The notes under the pieces: generated by a model | The model's input: only the letters and a program-made list of their open reading frames with translations | What the model was told of the DNA's origin: nothing | Databases searched by the model: none | Assembly (NCBI GenBank): GCA_025738555.1 | Contig: JAOVFP010000011.1 | Span: 3,658,001 to 3,722,000 of the forward strand | Origin: Cyathus striatus | Lineage: Eukaryota; Basidiomycota; Agaricomycetes; Agaricales; Nidulariaceae | Direction: 5' to 3' | Length of the DNA stretch: 64,000 nucleotides | Program-made: the position numbers and the translations under genes | Part shown: positions 1 through 9,958 of the stretch, one piece after another | Position numbering within the stretch: position 1 is the stretch's first letter | How the letters are laid out: each line of letters opens with the position of its first letter

Positions 1-401
1 CAAACCCAGTTCGACGTGATGTCGTTAGCATTGGCAACGCTGGTGATAACGTCACCATTCGATTCGCTACTGATAATGCTGGTCCATGGATTCTTCATTG
101 GTAAGTCGTGGAGTTGGGCCTCTGTTTACACGAAATGTCTAATCTGCTTGACGTTTAGTCACATCGATTGGCATCTTGAGATGTACGTGAATCATTCTTA
201 TGCATATTTCAAATATAATTAAATATGATTTGTCATTAGAGGATTGGCGGTCGTATTCGCTGAAGACGTGGCTACAATCTCACAGGGAAACCCCCCTGGT
301 ACGTTTATTCCTGATGTTTAAGATTGTTTGGATATAACTTTTCTTCAGATGCTTGGGATCAACTGTGCCCTACCTACGATGCGCTTCCTCCTGGGACCTA
401 A
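1..401 (+). CDS. Laccase (multicopper oxidase), C-terminal end, partial
   Basis: Laccases are secreted copper enzymes that oxidise phenols and reduce oxygen to water. Only the 3' end lies in the window. I read four exons: up to 100, 159-182, 240-298 and 349-401, each bounded by GT-AG introns of 50-58 bases. The spliced frame reads [14 protein letters not shown], then [17 protein letters not shown], then [10 protein letters not shown], and ends [16 protein letters not shown] before TAA at 399-401. HCHIDWHLE is the last conserved copper-binding block of the family, supplying a cysteine and histidines of the type 1 and type 3 centres. A and G are exchanged at the usual EAG site (here EIG). The gene continues upstream of base 1. 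Nothing looks broken in the part seen. Confidence 0.93.
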
Positions 402-1300
402 ACATACTTGCCGGACACCGCGTGATTTATGTTTGCACTGTCATACGGTGCATCAATGTGAAAGTGACGAAATGGAGGAAAGTAGAAAGGGGCTTTGGAT
501 TTCACTACGCATAATACTATAAATTATTCAATTACGTTCTCGTATAAGAATGCATTGTACTAACTTATAAGGATGATAAGACTGAAACTTGAGCGACGAG
601 GCAGCCCTGATTTACGTAAGTAGTTAGGATGAAGTTCAGAAAAGAACACTAGACGTTGCATTTTCTATGAAATTTATGACCAGAATTGAGATGAAGTGGT
701 CAGGTTGTACCGGTTACCGACCACTGGCAATAGGAAATTGGAGTACAAACGTGTAAAATAGGTACCGATACATACTGAGTACACCACAATACCTTTTGGA
801 GAAGAACCTGGCATGGATTTAAACTTTATGGTGGAGGTAAATCAACTACTCGGCCATTAACTTATAGAAGAATGGCTATCTTCTAAACTGGAAAATACAC
901 GAAACCCTAATATGGTTACTTAAGATAAACTCTGGAGAAGGTTTCACCGGTTCAGGTCCCGATGACCTCAAGTTTAATCAACTTGATTCTAAGAAAGACA
1001 TACCAAACATTGAATAATCCTGATTCCTAATAAAAGTGACTCACCCAACTGTGAGGTTTCCGAATTAAAGCGAGAGGGTTACGCTTTGACAGGGGAAACA
1101 CACAAGTTAGAAGAAGAGAGTTGATTGAGTTGGAGACTTAAGAAACTTAGAATGCGTGTCTAGTGTCTCGTATTTCAAAACTCCAAGGTACAGGGTCTAT
1201 TACTGGGTTCATATACGTATTTACGAGAAGATAACGAGTCAGAAATTATAGTGCCATCACATACAAATATGATTATGAAGAAACAATTGGTGGGATCAAT
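402..1300. other. Intergenic, laccase 3' flank to FB1 3' flank
   Basis: This AT-rich stretch lies between two genes that converge on it, so it should hold both 3' ends. I see no supported coding exon, repeat or RNA gene in it. Confidence 0.5.
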
Positions 1301-2942
1301 CTAAAAATCAATATCAACTTCGATTCCAAGTTCCTTCCCGAGGTCTTGCATTTGGTTCATCAGGGATCTGTATTTTGTTTCTTCTGTATTCCCCACGAGT
1401 TTGATATATGATAAAGAGGCGTTTTTTCTGTGATCGCTCGTGCTGGAGATTGATGATCTAGAGTGCATCAAATCCATCAATAAAGGAATGGTGGTGCTGC
1501 TATCCACATCTGACCAAAAGTCTAACACTAGTCTTCGCAGAGAGGGAAGTAATAGTTCTTTATCTGAACTATCTTCTGGACGGCATGTCAGCTTTGTGAG
1601 GAAGCGATCAAAATGGTTTGGTTCAAGACATATGATCAGCTCTTCAACATCCCGAAGTTCTTCGGTTATTTCAAGAATGAAGTACGAAGAATTCATGTAT
1701 AACTCGAGGCGTTTTATAACACATTTTGACATTCGAATGATAGTCAAGAGAGAGCGAAGTTCGGTGATGTCTGCATGAATACTAATGTTATTAAGGCGCG
1801 GAACACATATCATAGGTAGGCAGTCTTCTTCGCCAACATTGAAAATGGTCTTCTCCATATTAAGCGTGTGTAATGAAGGAAGCAATATCGTCGGTGCTCC
1901 AGAAGAAATAATGATCCAATTGCTATCCCATACCAATTTCTCTAATAATGGCATAGCATGTAGTGCGGAGTAAAATATATCTTCACAATCGATATTGCAC
2001 CGTCTGAGTATGAGCTCTCGCATGCTTCTCCAAGGAAAATCTTTAATTCCAGGGAATTTCACCTGGTATAAAGAAAGTGTATCGAGTGCAACTGCAGCTG
2101 TAAAAAGAGTAAAGGGCCATGGGTTCATGTAGCTCCTTGTCTCTCCGACTACCCACTCACAATCCACCATCAGTTTGCGGAGCTTTGGAAGGCCTTTATT
2201 TTCAATCATACGTTTCATAGTTGTTTCTTCAGCTACCATGATGAGGATACGCGTATCTATCGAAAGGGATTCCCATCGATCGCAATGGTTTGCAATATCA
2301 TCCATCAATGAAATTTGAAATGCCCCTGTTACAGAATGAAGAGAAATTTCTAAAGTATTTGGCTTCGAGTTCTCTAGACACAACAGCAATCTGCAAGTAG
2401 TTGCATCTGGCACAAGTGTTTTGTCGTTTGGTGGAATGGCATAGTGTGGTATCATCTCAAACTTCCTCCACATCGAAGGGGTACTATGCACGACATTGCG
2501 CCAGCGCACGCAAACACGCTGTATGTCCCAAATGCCTCCAGGTTCACTGTTACCAAGTACGACATGTTCCCCGCAAACGTAAGTAAATATCTCGACTAAA
2601 GTTTCATTGGGCAGTTTCCGTATAGGCGACAACAGAGATCTCTGAAAGTCTTTGTACGTATTATGTTTTGAGATGTGCAATCTGAGTTTCGAGGCAGCCT
2701 CTTCAAGGCTTTGTAGTTCGGTCTTGAGTGTATCTGTTACAACATCGCAGGTGGCGAGTTGTTCATGGATTTCTGAGACATCCTTTGGAGACGGCGAGTA
2801 GTTCGAACGAACAAGAGATGTGGGTATTTCTGGACAAGGGAGCTTGCTAACGATATTTTCCAAATGATTTTGTAGCGATCTAGATTCGTTAGTGAGAATA
2901 TATACCTATTTCAGCACGGAATCACCTTTGATCTAAAGACAT
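1301..2942 (-). CDS. FB1: coiled-coil/F-box/LRR-like protein
   Basis: Predicted 531-residue protein, likely the substrate-binding subunit of an SCF ubiquitin ligase. Exon 1 is 17 bases (2942-2926, encoding MSLDQ plus two bases), followed by a 46-base intron with a CTAAC branch site, then exon 2 from 2879 to 1301. This start was chosen because exon 2 is open upstream of any ATG, and because the same tiny phase-2 first exon recurs across the family. Residues about 45-85 form a heptad-rich coiled coil. The F-box core is LPNETLVEIFTYV near residue 95, followed by the family signature WDIQRVCVRWRNVVHSTPSMW. The rest is a leucine-rich region with repeated LRKL and LEEL blocks. It is the only member in the window on the minus strand and is closest in style to FB9-FB11. 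F-box binding to Skp1 is family knowledge; the target is unknown. Confidence 0.85.
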
Positions 2943-3424
2943 CGTGGATCTATGAAGGGAGAGATGTCTCATCGATTTCAAGTAGTGACTTACGTAGACA
3001 CTCTGACACTTCAAACTCCGGTTATATTGGCGCACAAGCGCCCATCAATACATAAGTATCAATAAATATGTGTACTGAATTTGGTGGAATTTAGTATAAT
3101 TCAAACTAGAGTACTTAATGCTATTCGCGATTCGCACAATATTTATCGATTTCAAGCGTGGTGCTAACGGTACCGAATCGCAACCTTCATGTACATAAGT
3201 AATTGGGGCAGTGACTAGCTAACTTTCTCGGGTGCAAATCCGGTACCGTGCCGAACCACGAAACCAAATTTTGGTATAAGTATGCCTTGAAGCACGTCTG
3301 CTGTTCAGCATTCTCCTCAAAGGTTCTTCCGCTCTCTTAACACTAAGATTACCAAGCTTTACCAAGTCGCTCTTTTCGTCTCAGTCGCCCAACTCTCTCT
3401 CGAAAGATACATACTTCCACCACA
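2943..3424. promoter_or_regulatory. Divergent promoter region, FB1 / small secreted protein
   Basis: Intergenic region between the divergent FB1 and the first small secreted protein gene. A TATA-like element (GTATAAGTATG) lies at 3274-3284, about 150 bases before the ATG at 3425. The same element, followed by similar sequence, lies before the second copy at 4169-4179, so both promoters were duplicated with the gene. Confidence 0.45.
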
Positions 3425-3827
3425 ATGCGCGCCACATTCCTGTATCTCGCAAGCGTGCTTTTGTCACTTACGGTTGTCAAAGCCGCTCCGGCCCCAGTTC
3501 CTGCAGACATTGTAAGTATTTTGAATCTTAACTAGTTTCGTTTTCGTACACTCGTTCTGACACTACTTCAGCTTAACTTAGTTGTAAGTCGTTTTGGCTA
3601 CTGAGACGGATTTATCACTGGATGGTTCTGACACTGTTACGCCTCAGAACGTTAAATATGTACCTATTAGCGTTCTCAGCGAGGGAAACACTTCTGCAGA
3701 TAAAATACAGATATCACAAGTCAGTGAAAATTATGGTCATGGCCCTAGCGAGTTGGGCCATTCCGAGTTCAACGGCCATATTGATGAGGATACGCTAAAA
3801 TATCTCCTTCATCCATCTAACGAGTGA
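3425..3827 (+). CDS. Small secreted protein, copy 1
   Basis: Exon 1 (3425-3511) encodes MRATFLYLASVLLSLTVV, then KAAPAPVPADI: a clear signal peptide with probable cleavage after the A-A region. A GT-AG intron follows. By comparison with copy 2 there should be a 12-base microexon (3572-3583, LNLV) and a further intron, but the matching 3' splice site is GG instead of AG here. Alternative acceptors in the same frame exist at about 3609 (ctgag) and before AACGTTAAA (cctcag). The last exon is open to TGA at 3825-3827 and is acidic and serine-rich, ending YLLHPSNE. No cysteines and no recognised domain. Probably a secreted peptide of unknown role. The exact splice pattern is uncertain. Confidence 0.55.
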
Positions 3828-4168
3828 CCAGACGGGGTGCACCACGATCCTTAGACAAATTTTTAAACCATATTATTACTACATAGTCTTAGTGGATATC
3901 TTTTCAGTACTTGTAGTATCTCTGCAGAGTACATAAAATATATTCCACCTCGTACTGTTCTGAATACTAAATTATATACCCTCTATATTGAACTAGTACA
4001 ATGAATGAAATTAAGTAACCTTGGTATGAAGTAAAGCCCAGACACTAGTAGGCGCTTCTTATTTACTTGGAAGTGTCAAGGTCTGGGTAGCTATATAATT
4101 TGGGTGCAAACACGTTCGGAACAACTACATTCACCGTCACGCTATCGACCTCACGAAACAAATTTTAG

Positions 4169-4179
4169 GTATAAATATG
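4169..4179 (+). promoter_or_regulatory. TATA box of small secreted protein copy 2
   Basis: GTATAAATATG lies 99 bases upstream of the ATG at 4278 and matches the element at 3274-3284 in front of copy 1. Confidence 0.5.
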
Positions 4180-4277
4180 TCTTAAAGTAAGTCTGTGGTC
4201 CAGCAGTCTGATTCTGTTTTCTCAAACTTCACTCAAGTACCAATTCGCTCCTTTTGTCTCCCAACTCTTGCATTACA

Positions 4278-4568
4278 ATGTGCGTCACATTCTTATATTT
4301 TTCAAGCGTGCTTCTTGCACTTACCGTTGTCAATGCCGCTCCAATCTTTACAGACGTTGTAAGTATTTTGGTCAGTTTTTTCATAAGTGCATCCGTCTGA
4401 CAATATTTGCAGCTCAACGTAATCGTAAGTTGCTTTGATCATTGTGGGGTTTATCCTTACTAGAATGGTTCTGATACTCTTACGCTTCAGAATGCTCATA
4501 GAATACCTGTCAGCGCCGTAAGTAACAGTGACATTTCTGCTGATAACATACAGACATCCGATAAATAG
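4278..4568 (+). CDS. Small secreted protein, copy 2
   Basis: Tandem paralogue of the gene at 3425. Three exons: 4278-4358 (signal peptide MCVTFLYFSSVLLALTVV, then NAAPIFTDV), a 12-base microexon 4413-4424 (LNVI), and 4464-4568 (NGSDTLTLQNAHRIPVSA onward, ending TSDK). All junctions are GT-AG and phase 0, giving about 66 residues. The protein is shorter than copy 1 because TAG at 4566-4568 stops it where copy 1 continues with an acidic tail. Function is unknown. The shared promoter, signal peptide and microexon show a recent local duplication. Confidence 0.6.
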
Positions 4569-5169
4569 AGCAAAGCATTGGCAATACTGGCGAGTCCATC
4601 GGCAGTCTTGTTAATGACCAAACAGCATGATCTTGGATCAACTTCAGCTAAAAGAACCATATTAGCACCATGACGCAGTTGGATATTAATTAATCTTTCC
4701 GGTTGATGTATGTACTGTTTCTTTTATTGCACCTCGAAGGCTCGAACTGTAGAATGTGCTCAAGAGCCCAATTGATTATTATCAGGCGCCAGATGAAGTA
4801 GTGAATAAAATAAGTCTCGGTCCTGAGATCCAGAGACTAGCATTTGACGAAGAAACTTTATGTTAGTCTTTACATTATAGGAGTGAAGGTTTTGAATTTG
4901 TAGTAGTTGTACAGTGTAAGAACTTTGAGTGAACTTCGAAGCCAGTAACCAGTTTGATACGTTACGTAACTTCAAGATTCAAGGTGTGCGCTAGAGTCGA
5001 TTACATAACCCGCATCTTTCGTTCCAAGCGCTTCGTCCTGCATCCAACTTCAGCTGAGTCCATCCTGGTCCCGACCGTTGATGTCGACACCCATCCCGCT
5101 TATCCACCTATCTACCGACAACCAACAACTCTACTCGATAGTCCCGCCCTCTTTGCCCTTCCCAGCTCT
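4569..5169. other. Intergenic; distal part resembles the HUA1 upstream region
   Basis: 4569-4950 shows no supported coding sequence. About 5060-5170 resembles the pyrimidine-rich sequence just upstream of the intact HUA1-like gene (around 9660-9760). The HUA1 relic that follows was therefore duplicated together with its promoter side. Confidence 0.4.
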
Positions 5170-6720
5170 ACAATGAGAAGGCGCGCTAAACTGAATCACG
5201 AGCGATGTCGAGGCATTCTTTTGGAACTAACCCTGTCTCTGTCTCTCCCAATCTCACGGGCGCAAGCAATCCAAATGCAGGCGCAGGCGCAGTGATGGAT
5301 CTTTCGTTGAGTTATATGGCCTATTCTCGGCTACTGTAGTTTGACTGTAATCCAGCTTCTGCTCTAACTTCAAACGCCATATCTTCTTCCAATAGTAGTA
5401 CATCTGGCAACAGTGTTGATTTTTAAGCCTTAATTAAGCCCACATTTTGTTGTTAAGGCTTAACACTTAATAATAGGCATTAATTAAGGTTTAATTCTAA
5501 GGGTTAATTAAGCCCTCCATATATATTACATAAGTTAAATACTATCCACTGAAACTATCAAGAAATTACATTGAAGTTGATGCTGGCCAAGTTCCTAGCA
5601 CTCTCTGATTCCCTGTTAGGTTCTCATCAATTGAAGTCTCAAAGAGCAATATCTAGTGCAGTACAATTGAGGGTAAATGTGATGATTTTATGGAGGAATG
5701 TCAGTACTTGGTGTGGTGCATAATGAGATGGCTACAAGAAAGAAGACAAAGACTATGATCTTGAGGGGATGGGTGGGTGATAGTAGGTGCTCTGGCCACA
5801 TTTGCTGTCTACAAAGCCTCCAAGGTCAATTGTATTTCCTCTGTACAACTCTCTTGTATTCCTGCTTACCTTTCCCTTCTTCTGTATCAACCACTCCCCC
5901 TCCCAAAGCTGCTGGCAAATGATACTTACTGTATTCAAATGTCTGCACAATCACATCTGCTCACATATTATGTATTGTAAAGATGATGTGACACTGGTGA
6001 TTGTAGCACATCTTTTATTTCAACAGAAATGAATGTTTTAAAGGGTGAGGTAATCACTTGGACATACTTCCCTATGCAAACAAACCCCCCCCTTCTATAT
6101 CACCTACACACTCCCTTCTCCTACTCTTCATGAGTTCCTGACTCCTTCCTACAGGCTACTTAGTAAGATGTAAAATTATTTATAACTTCCCTCACTGCCC
6201 AGACCCTCTTCAATAGCCTCAGAAACATATGTGCATTACACAGGAGTCCTGAGTCTACAAGACCATTAAACCATTATATTTTTCAGAGATATCATTAAAT
6301 TATGGACTAAGTACTGAAATGTAGGTTGAAAAGAACAAAGTGATCAAATTGATTATGTACAAAATTAAGGGTTAATTAAGCTTAAAAATATTCTGAGATC
6401 CATGCTAAGGCTTAAGTTAAGGGTGTTTTTAAGGCTTAAAACTTATTAAGGGTTATGCCTTAGAATCAACACTGTCTGGCAACACCGCTTCAACTCCACA
6501 ACCACAGGCACCTCGACGGTAACCTCACCGCGCACCGCTTTCTTACAGAATAAAACCACAAAGACCAGCTGCCACCAGCATACCTTCCGCAAGTAGAGAA
6601 CCGGAGGTGGAGTGAGTGTGCCCGGGGTTTGCACCGCCGCCTGGTGTTTGATGGGAGTGCAAAGGGCGGTGCTGGTGCTATGTAGTCACGGAGTTGGTAT
6701 AGAGGCGGGTGCGTTATCGC
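5170..6720 (+). pseudogene. HUA1-like gene relic, split by a hAT element
   Basis: Sequence from about 5195 follows the start of the intact HUA1-like gene at 9950-10100. Shared blocks include CGAGCGATGTC, TCTCCCAATC, ACGGGCGCAAG and GCAGTGATGGA, then the stretch AACTTCAAACRCCRTAT. Stops and frameshifts remove the open frame. The relic is interrupted at 5411-6474 by a hAT element and resumes at 6475 with proline/threonine-type sequence and a degraded CCGCCTGGT block near 6640. The 3' zinc-finger exon is missing. It is a decayed partial duplicate of the gene 4.5 kb downstream. Confidence 0.55.
5411..6474. mobile_element. Non-autonomous hAT-family DNA transposon (1,064 bp)
   Basis: Terminal inverted repeats CAGTGTTGATT lie at 5411-5421 and, inverted, at 6464-6474. 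They are flanked by a perfect 8-bp target duplication TCTGGCAA at 5403-5410 and 6475-6482. CAGTG-type ends with an 8-bp duplication are the mark of the hAT superfamily. Both ends are rich in subterminal copies of AAGGCTTAA and TTAATTAAG, in either orientation, which are typical transposase-binding arrays. There is no transposase-length frame, so it is non-autonomous. Confidence 0.88.
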
Positions 6721-7276
6721 TTTCCTTCGCTCTCTTTATTTCCTCTTCTCTCCTTCACGCCCTAAGTCGTCCACCGTTATTTCCTTCATGCGCTCTCCCA
6801 ACACGCTTTACTCTGTCACAATCTCCCTCTTACACACTCTCCTTCCTACACGTCCCCCTACCCTCCTCCCTTTACGCTCTCCGCCCTCCTGGCTCTCCCC
6901 ATCCATCTTTCACGTTTTCCCTCATCTGGAATCCCGCTCCTCCAGCTCCAACTATACCCTCTGCAAGATTCACCTTCTTCACGCTCCCTCTTCCTCTCTC
7001 AAGTGTCATCCACCCGACACCATCCCGCTCACAACCACCACCAGTTCTACCAGTACCCATACCATCCAACGTACTCGCTCTCTACGGTTCTATACACTCC
7101 TCCCAGCCCTGCAATGCAAAATAATACACACCGAACACAGAATCTACGAAGCGTATTGTATTCTAAAGTCATAAAGTACCCGTATTAATAGAACTAGAAG
7201 AATCTTTAAGGTTTCTGTCTGGATCGATGAATTGAGCGCATGAATGCAGAAGACAAGAGCAGACCCAAAATCTTAC
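6721..7276. other. Pyrimidine-rich spacer
   Basis: Strongly CT-rich on the plus strand. The open frames across it are low-complexity proline/serine translations that I do not accept as genes. The tail near 7100-7150 (GTATTGTATTCTAAAGTCA) resembles sequence at about 9810-9830 upstream of the intact HUA1-like gene, so it may be further duplicated promoter sequence. Confidence 0.4.
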
Positions 7277-8002
7277 CAGAAACGCTTTGATAAAAAAGGA
7301 TTATTACTTGGGTCTTTCCGACTAGTAACATGGGTTTCATAGTATTGGGAAGTCATCGAGGTAGCGATATTTGAACCGGAGGATAGTCGCCTATCAGATT
7401 GTGGCCTCCATGGCTGACTTGCGTTCATTAATTGTTGTAGTCGAGCTGATAAACTGTGACTTTCTTGCAACATTTGCCCTATATCATGTCGATTGAATGA
7501 TATGTTTGAGGACTCAGCCATATTATGATTCCGGCTGTCTCCGTTGACGATTTTAGAAAATTGGCTATTATTCCCAGCTGGGATTATGCTGGTTTCTTGA
7601 TCAGTCCCCACTGGATTGTAGAAGATGGGGTTGAAATAATTGCTACCGAAATCTATGCTAGACTTAGTATAAGAACGCTGGAGTCTAGAGCACGAATTTT
7701 ACCAGAAGTCCTTGGAAGAAATGGATTATTCCGATTATTTTTCTTGGAATCGGAACCTTGAGTTGAATAGTACCGGGAGGTCATTGAAGCGGTGGTGTTC
7801 GAATTGGAGAATAACTGCCGGGCATTTGTAGGTATTGCATCCCGTTTCCCTAGCCTAGCGGTACGTAGCAACGTTTCTACCGATGGTAGATCGTCCAGGA
7901 GCATTTGTGTTACATCAGTTGGTACACTGGTAGACTCAGACAGATTAAAAAAATATCGGTGTGAATTAAGTATTACGCCGTCATTTTGAATTTGGGAGTG
8001 CC
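7277..8002 (-). CDS. Two tandemly duplicated exons, possible C-terminus of the NACHT gene
   Basis: Exon A runs 8002-7703 and exon B 7652-7277, joined in frame (phase 1) across a 50-base GT-AG intron. A TACTAAC branch site precedes exon A. Both exons encode the same unit of about 68 residues. In A it begins DVTQMLLDD and ends TASMTSRYYST then NNRNNPFLP. In B it begins DIGQMLQES and ends ATSMTSQYYET then PSNNPFLS. Each exon stops right after the NPFL block with a GT donor. Low-complexity, Asn/Ser-rich, no known domain. An in-frame splice from the NACHT exon (donor in CACACA/GTATGC near 8200) is possible, so these could be its 3' exons. Alternatively they are a separate gene whose first exon I cannot see. 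Confidence 0.45.
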
Positions 8003-8162
8003 CTTTAGACGAAGTTAGTATTTATGCTTCCTCATTGAGGGAAAATGTAGGAATACTTTGACTATGGTTACGCGTTAATGAGCGATTGTGTGATGAAGCG
8101 GTAGATTCATTATTTCGGTTGTGGGAAGCCGAACTGGTGTGCAAAGAACCTTTGAATCACCC

Positions 8163-9164
8163 CTAAGTTCCTGATACGATAAGATAAAATAAATGCAGCA
8201 TACTGTGTGACGCTTGAACCAAGGATGCAGATTCTTTACCTGTACACAAGTAAACTTCATGAAACAAGGGATGTAGATAGGACATACCTAATGACAGTCC
8301 ATTCGAATTGGTAGTTCTGTGGTATCTGGGCGCGCTTTCTGGTAGTAGTTCGACAGGATATGTAAATTCGTCGAGGCTGAATTGTGTAAAAATTCCAGTC
8401 TTCGCGAATGAATCAAACACATTGCAAATATTTTCAGTGCGCTGACTAGTTATCAGAAACTTATATGGGGAATATCGTCCAGAACTTTCACATCTTTCAA
8501 AATGTGTCAAAATGAAATGGATGATTCTAAGCTGTACGCTAGGATCATAACATTCATTCAACCCATCAATGATGATGAGGAAGGTATTTCTGTTGTAAAG
8601 CGTTTCCTGTTCAAGTGCATCGATGAGTAATCTCTGCATTTGGATCTCCAGATTCTTGAAGATAATGGTAGGATCACGTTTCAGAGTCTCGATTATTCTA
8701 TTGGCCGCATATTCCAGATGCCCGTGAGTCACGAGTTGAGATGCAAGCGTCATGACATAGTGCTTTCCACTATCTGGCCGTTTATCCGAAAAGAAGAAGC
8801 ATGCAGCGAGAGTGGATCGAGCAGCACAGTGTTCAGCGACTGTTTGGCCGATAACTGATTTGCCTGTATCTTTAGCTCCGTGCAGCCACACAACAGCGCT
8901 TTCTTCATCATATGATTTCAACCACTTTACAAGACGCACGACAACGGGATGTTCTATTGTGCATGTTGGAAATCCATGGCGAGCCTCAGAGTCATGAAAG
9001 GCTGAGCCATCTATAAAATCGAGAAATTTTTCGGGAAGGACTGGGGGACCAATACTATAGACGTTGTCTATGGAGGAGTTAGTAATGACTGTGTTTTGTA
9101 TGGAAACATTGTGGGCTGCTGAGAAAATCTGGGCGGGGGATATCTTCTGAGATTGATCTGTCAT
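8163..9164 (-). CDS. NACHT-type STAND ATPase (fungal NLR-like), short or truncated
   Basis: Starts MTDQSQKISPAQIFSAAHNV; the N-terminal segment with NVSIQNTVITNSSIDNV resembles the short leader seen before NACHT domains in mushroom NLRs. The NACHT nucleotide-binding domain is recognisable: Walker A GAKDTGKS near residue 96, Walker B LIIIDGLNEC near 200, and the following FLITSQRTE sensor-like strand. In this family ATP binding drives oligomerisation, and roles in non-self recognition or cell death are proposed. No WD40, ankyrin or TPR repeats follow. The frame passes a 48-base candidate intron (GTATGT..ACAG, 8287-8240) that preserves frame, then stops. Usual fungal NLRs are far longer, so this is either truncated or continues into the exons at 8002-7277. 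Confidence 0.7.
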   Translation of the reverse strand: MTDQSQKISPAQIFSAAHNVSIQNTVITNSSIDNVYSIGPPVLPEKFLDFIDGSAFHDSEARHGFPTCTIEHPVVVRLVKWLKSYDEESAVVWLHGAKDTGKSVIGQTVAEHCAARSTLAACFFFSDKRPDSGKHYVMTLASQLVTHGHLEYAANRIIETLKRDPTIIFKNLEIQMQRLLIDALEQETLYNRNTFLIIIDGLNECYDPSVQLRIIHFILTHFERCESSGRYSPYKFLITSQRTENICNVFDSFAKTGIFTQFSLDEFTYPVELLPESAPRYHRTTNSNGLSLGMSYLHPLFHEVYLCTGKESASLVQASHSMLHLFYLIVSGT

Positions 9165-9958
9165 CGCAGCGTGGTGCCAGCTACGGAAAAGGGTCTAAGG
9201 GAATGTTCAGTGAGATCTAGAATTTGAGGAAGAGGTGAACACCGAGGGAGCGTGGTAAGAAAGGAAACTCAGACTATTACCCCCTAAGTTGGCTATTTAT
9301 ACACACTTTCCATGCTGTGATCATTCATGTAACCTGTCATTTACATAAGGTGTCAGATCAGCAACAAATCAGTACAGTAGATCATCGGTGGATTGTACAG
9401 AATTGCAAGTTTGCAACACATGTTGAATGGAAATAGACACCTGATAAAAGTGAGAACAGCGGAGGAGATAAGTCAAAATATACTGTGGTAGTTGTGGACT
9501 TCAGAATGTTGAGCGAATGTAGGATTTCTGAATCTCAGTTACTTACACAGGATTTCTCTCGCCCAAGTAAGGTTTTAGATTTTAGCCGCCAGTCGGTGAG
9601 TCCAGAGTTACTTATGGTAATGAGCGCTAAAATTAGTTACACTTTGGTTTCAGCGTCCACCATCCATCCACCGACGCCGACGCCGACGCCCCGTCCCGCT
9701 CATTGACCGACCACTACCAACTCTACCCACCCTTCTCAATCCCCGTCCCCCTCGCCCCTACCAACCTGCTGTGCAAGGATAACTCTCACAAAACACAGCA
9801 TCCACCAAGTGCATTGTATTCCAAAAGTCACATGATACTTACTCATCGACTGCGGGGCACCGCATGTGGGCAACGATAACATCGTGTTCAATTTCACACA
9901 CGTTCACCAAGTCCACCCAAGTCTACCGTTCTCCCCACATTCAACTGCATCGCGAGCG
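9165..9958. promoter_or_regulatory. Divergent promoter region, NACHT gene / HUA1-like gene
   Basis: No supported exon. The part from about 9660 is CT-rich with a short CGACGC repeat and leads to the ATG at 9959. Sequence similarity to 5060-5190 and 7100-7150 marks it as the source of, or sister to, the duplicated HUA1 upstream sequence. Confidence 0.4.

Noticed and set aside
402..1300. Possible further laccase or other exons
   Set aside because: The laccase ends with its normal C-terminus at 401; no motif or open frame of useful length follows.
6612..7188. Long plus-strand frames (170 and 128 codons) between the HUA1 relic and the NACHT gene
   Set aside because: They are Ser/Pro/Leu translations of a CT-rich tract, overlap each other in three frames, and have no conserved motif.
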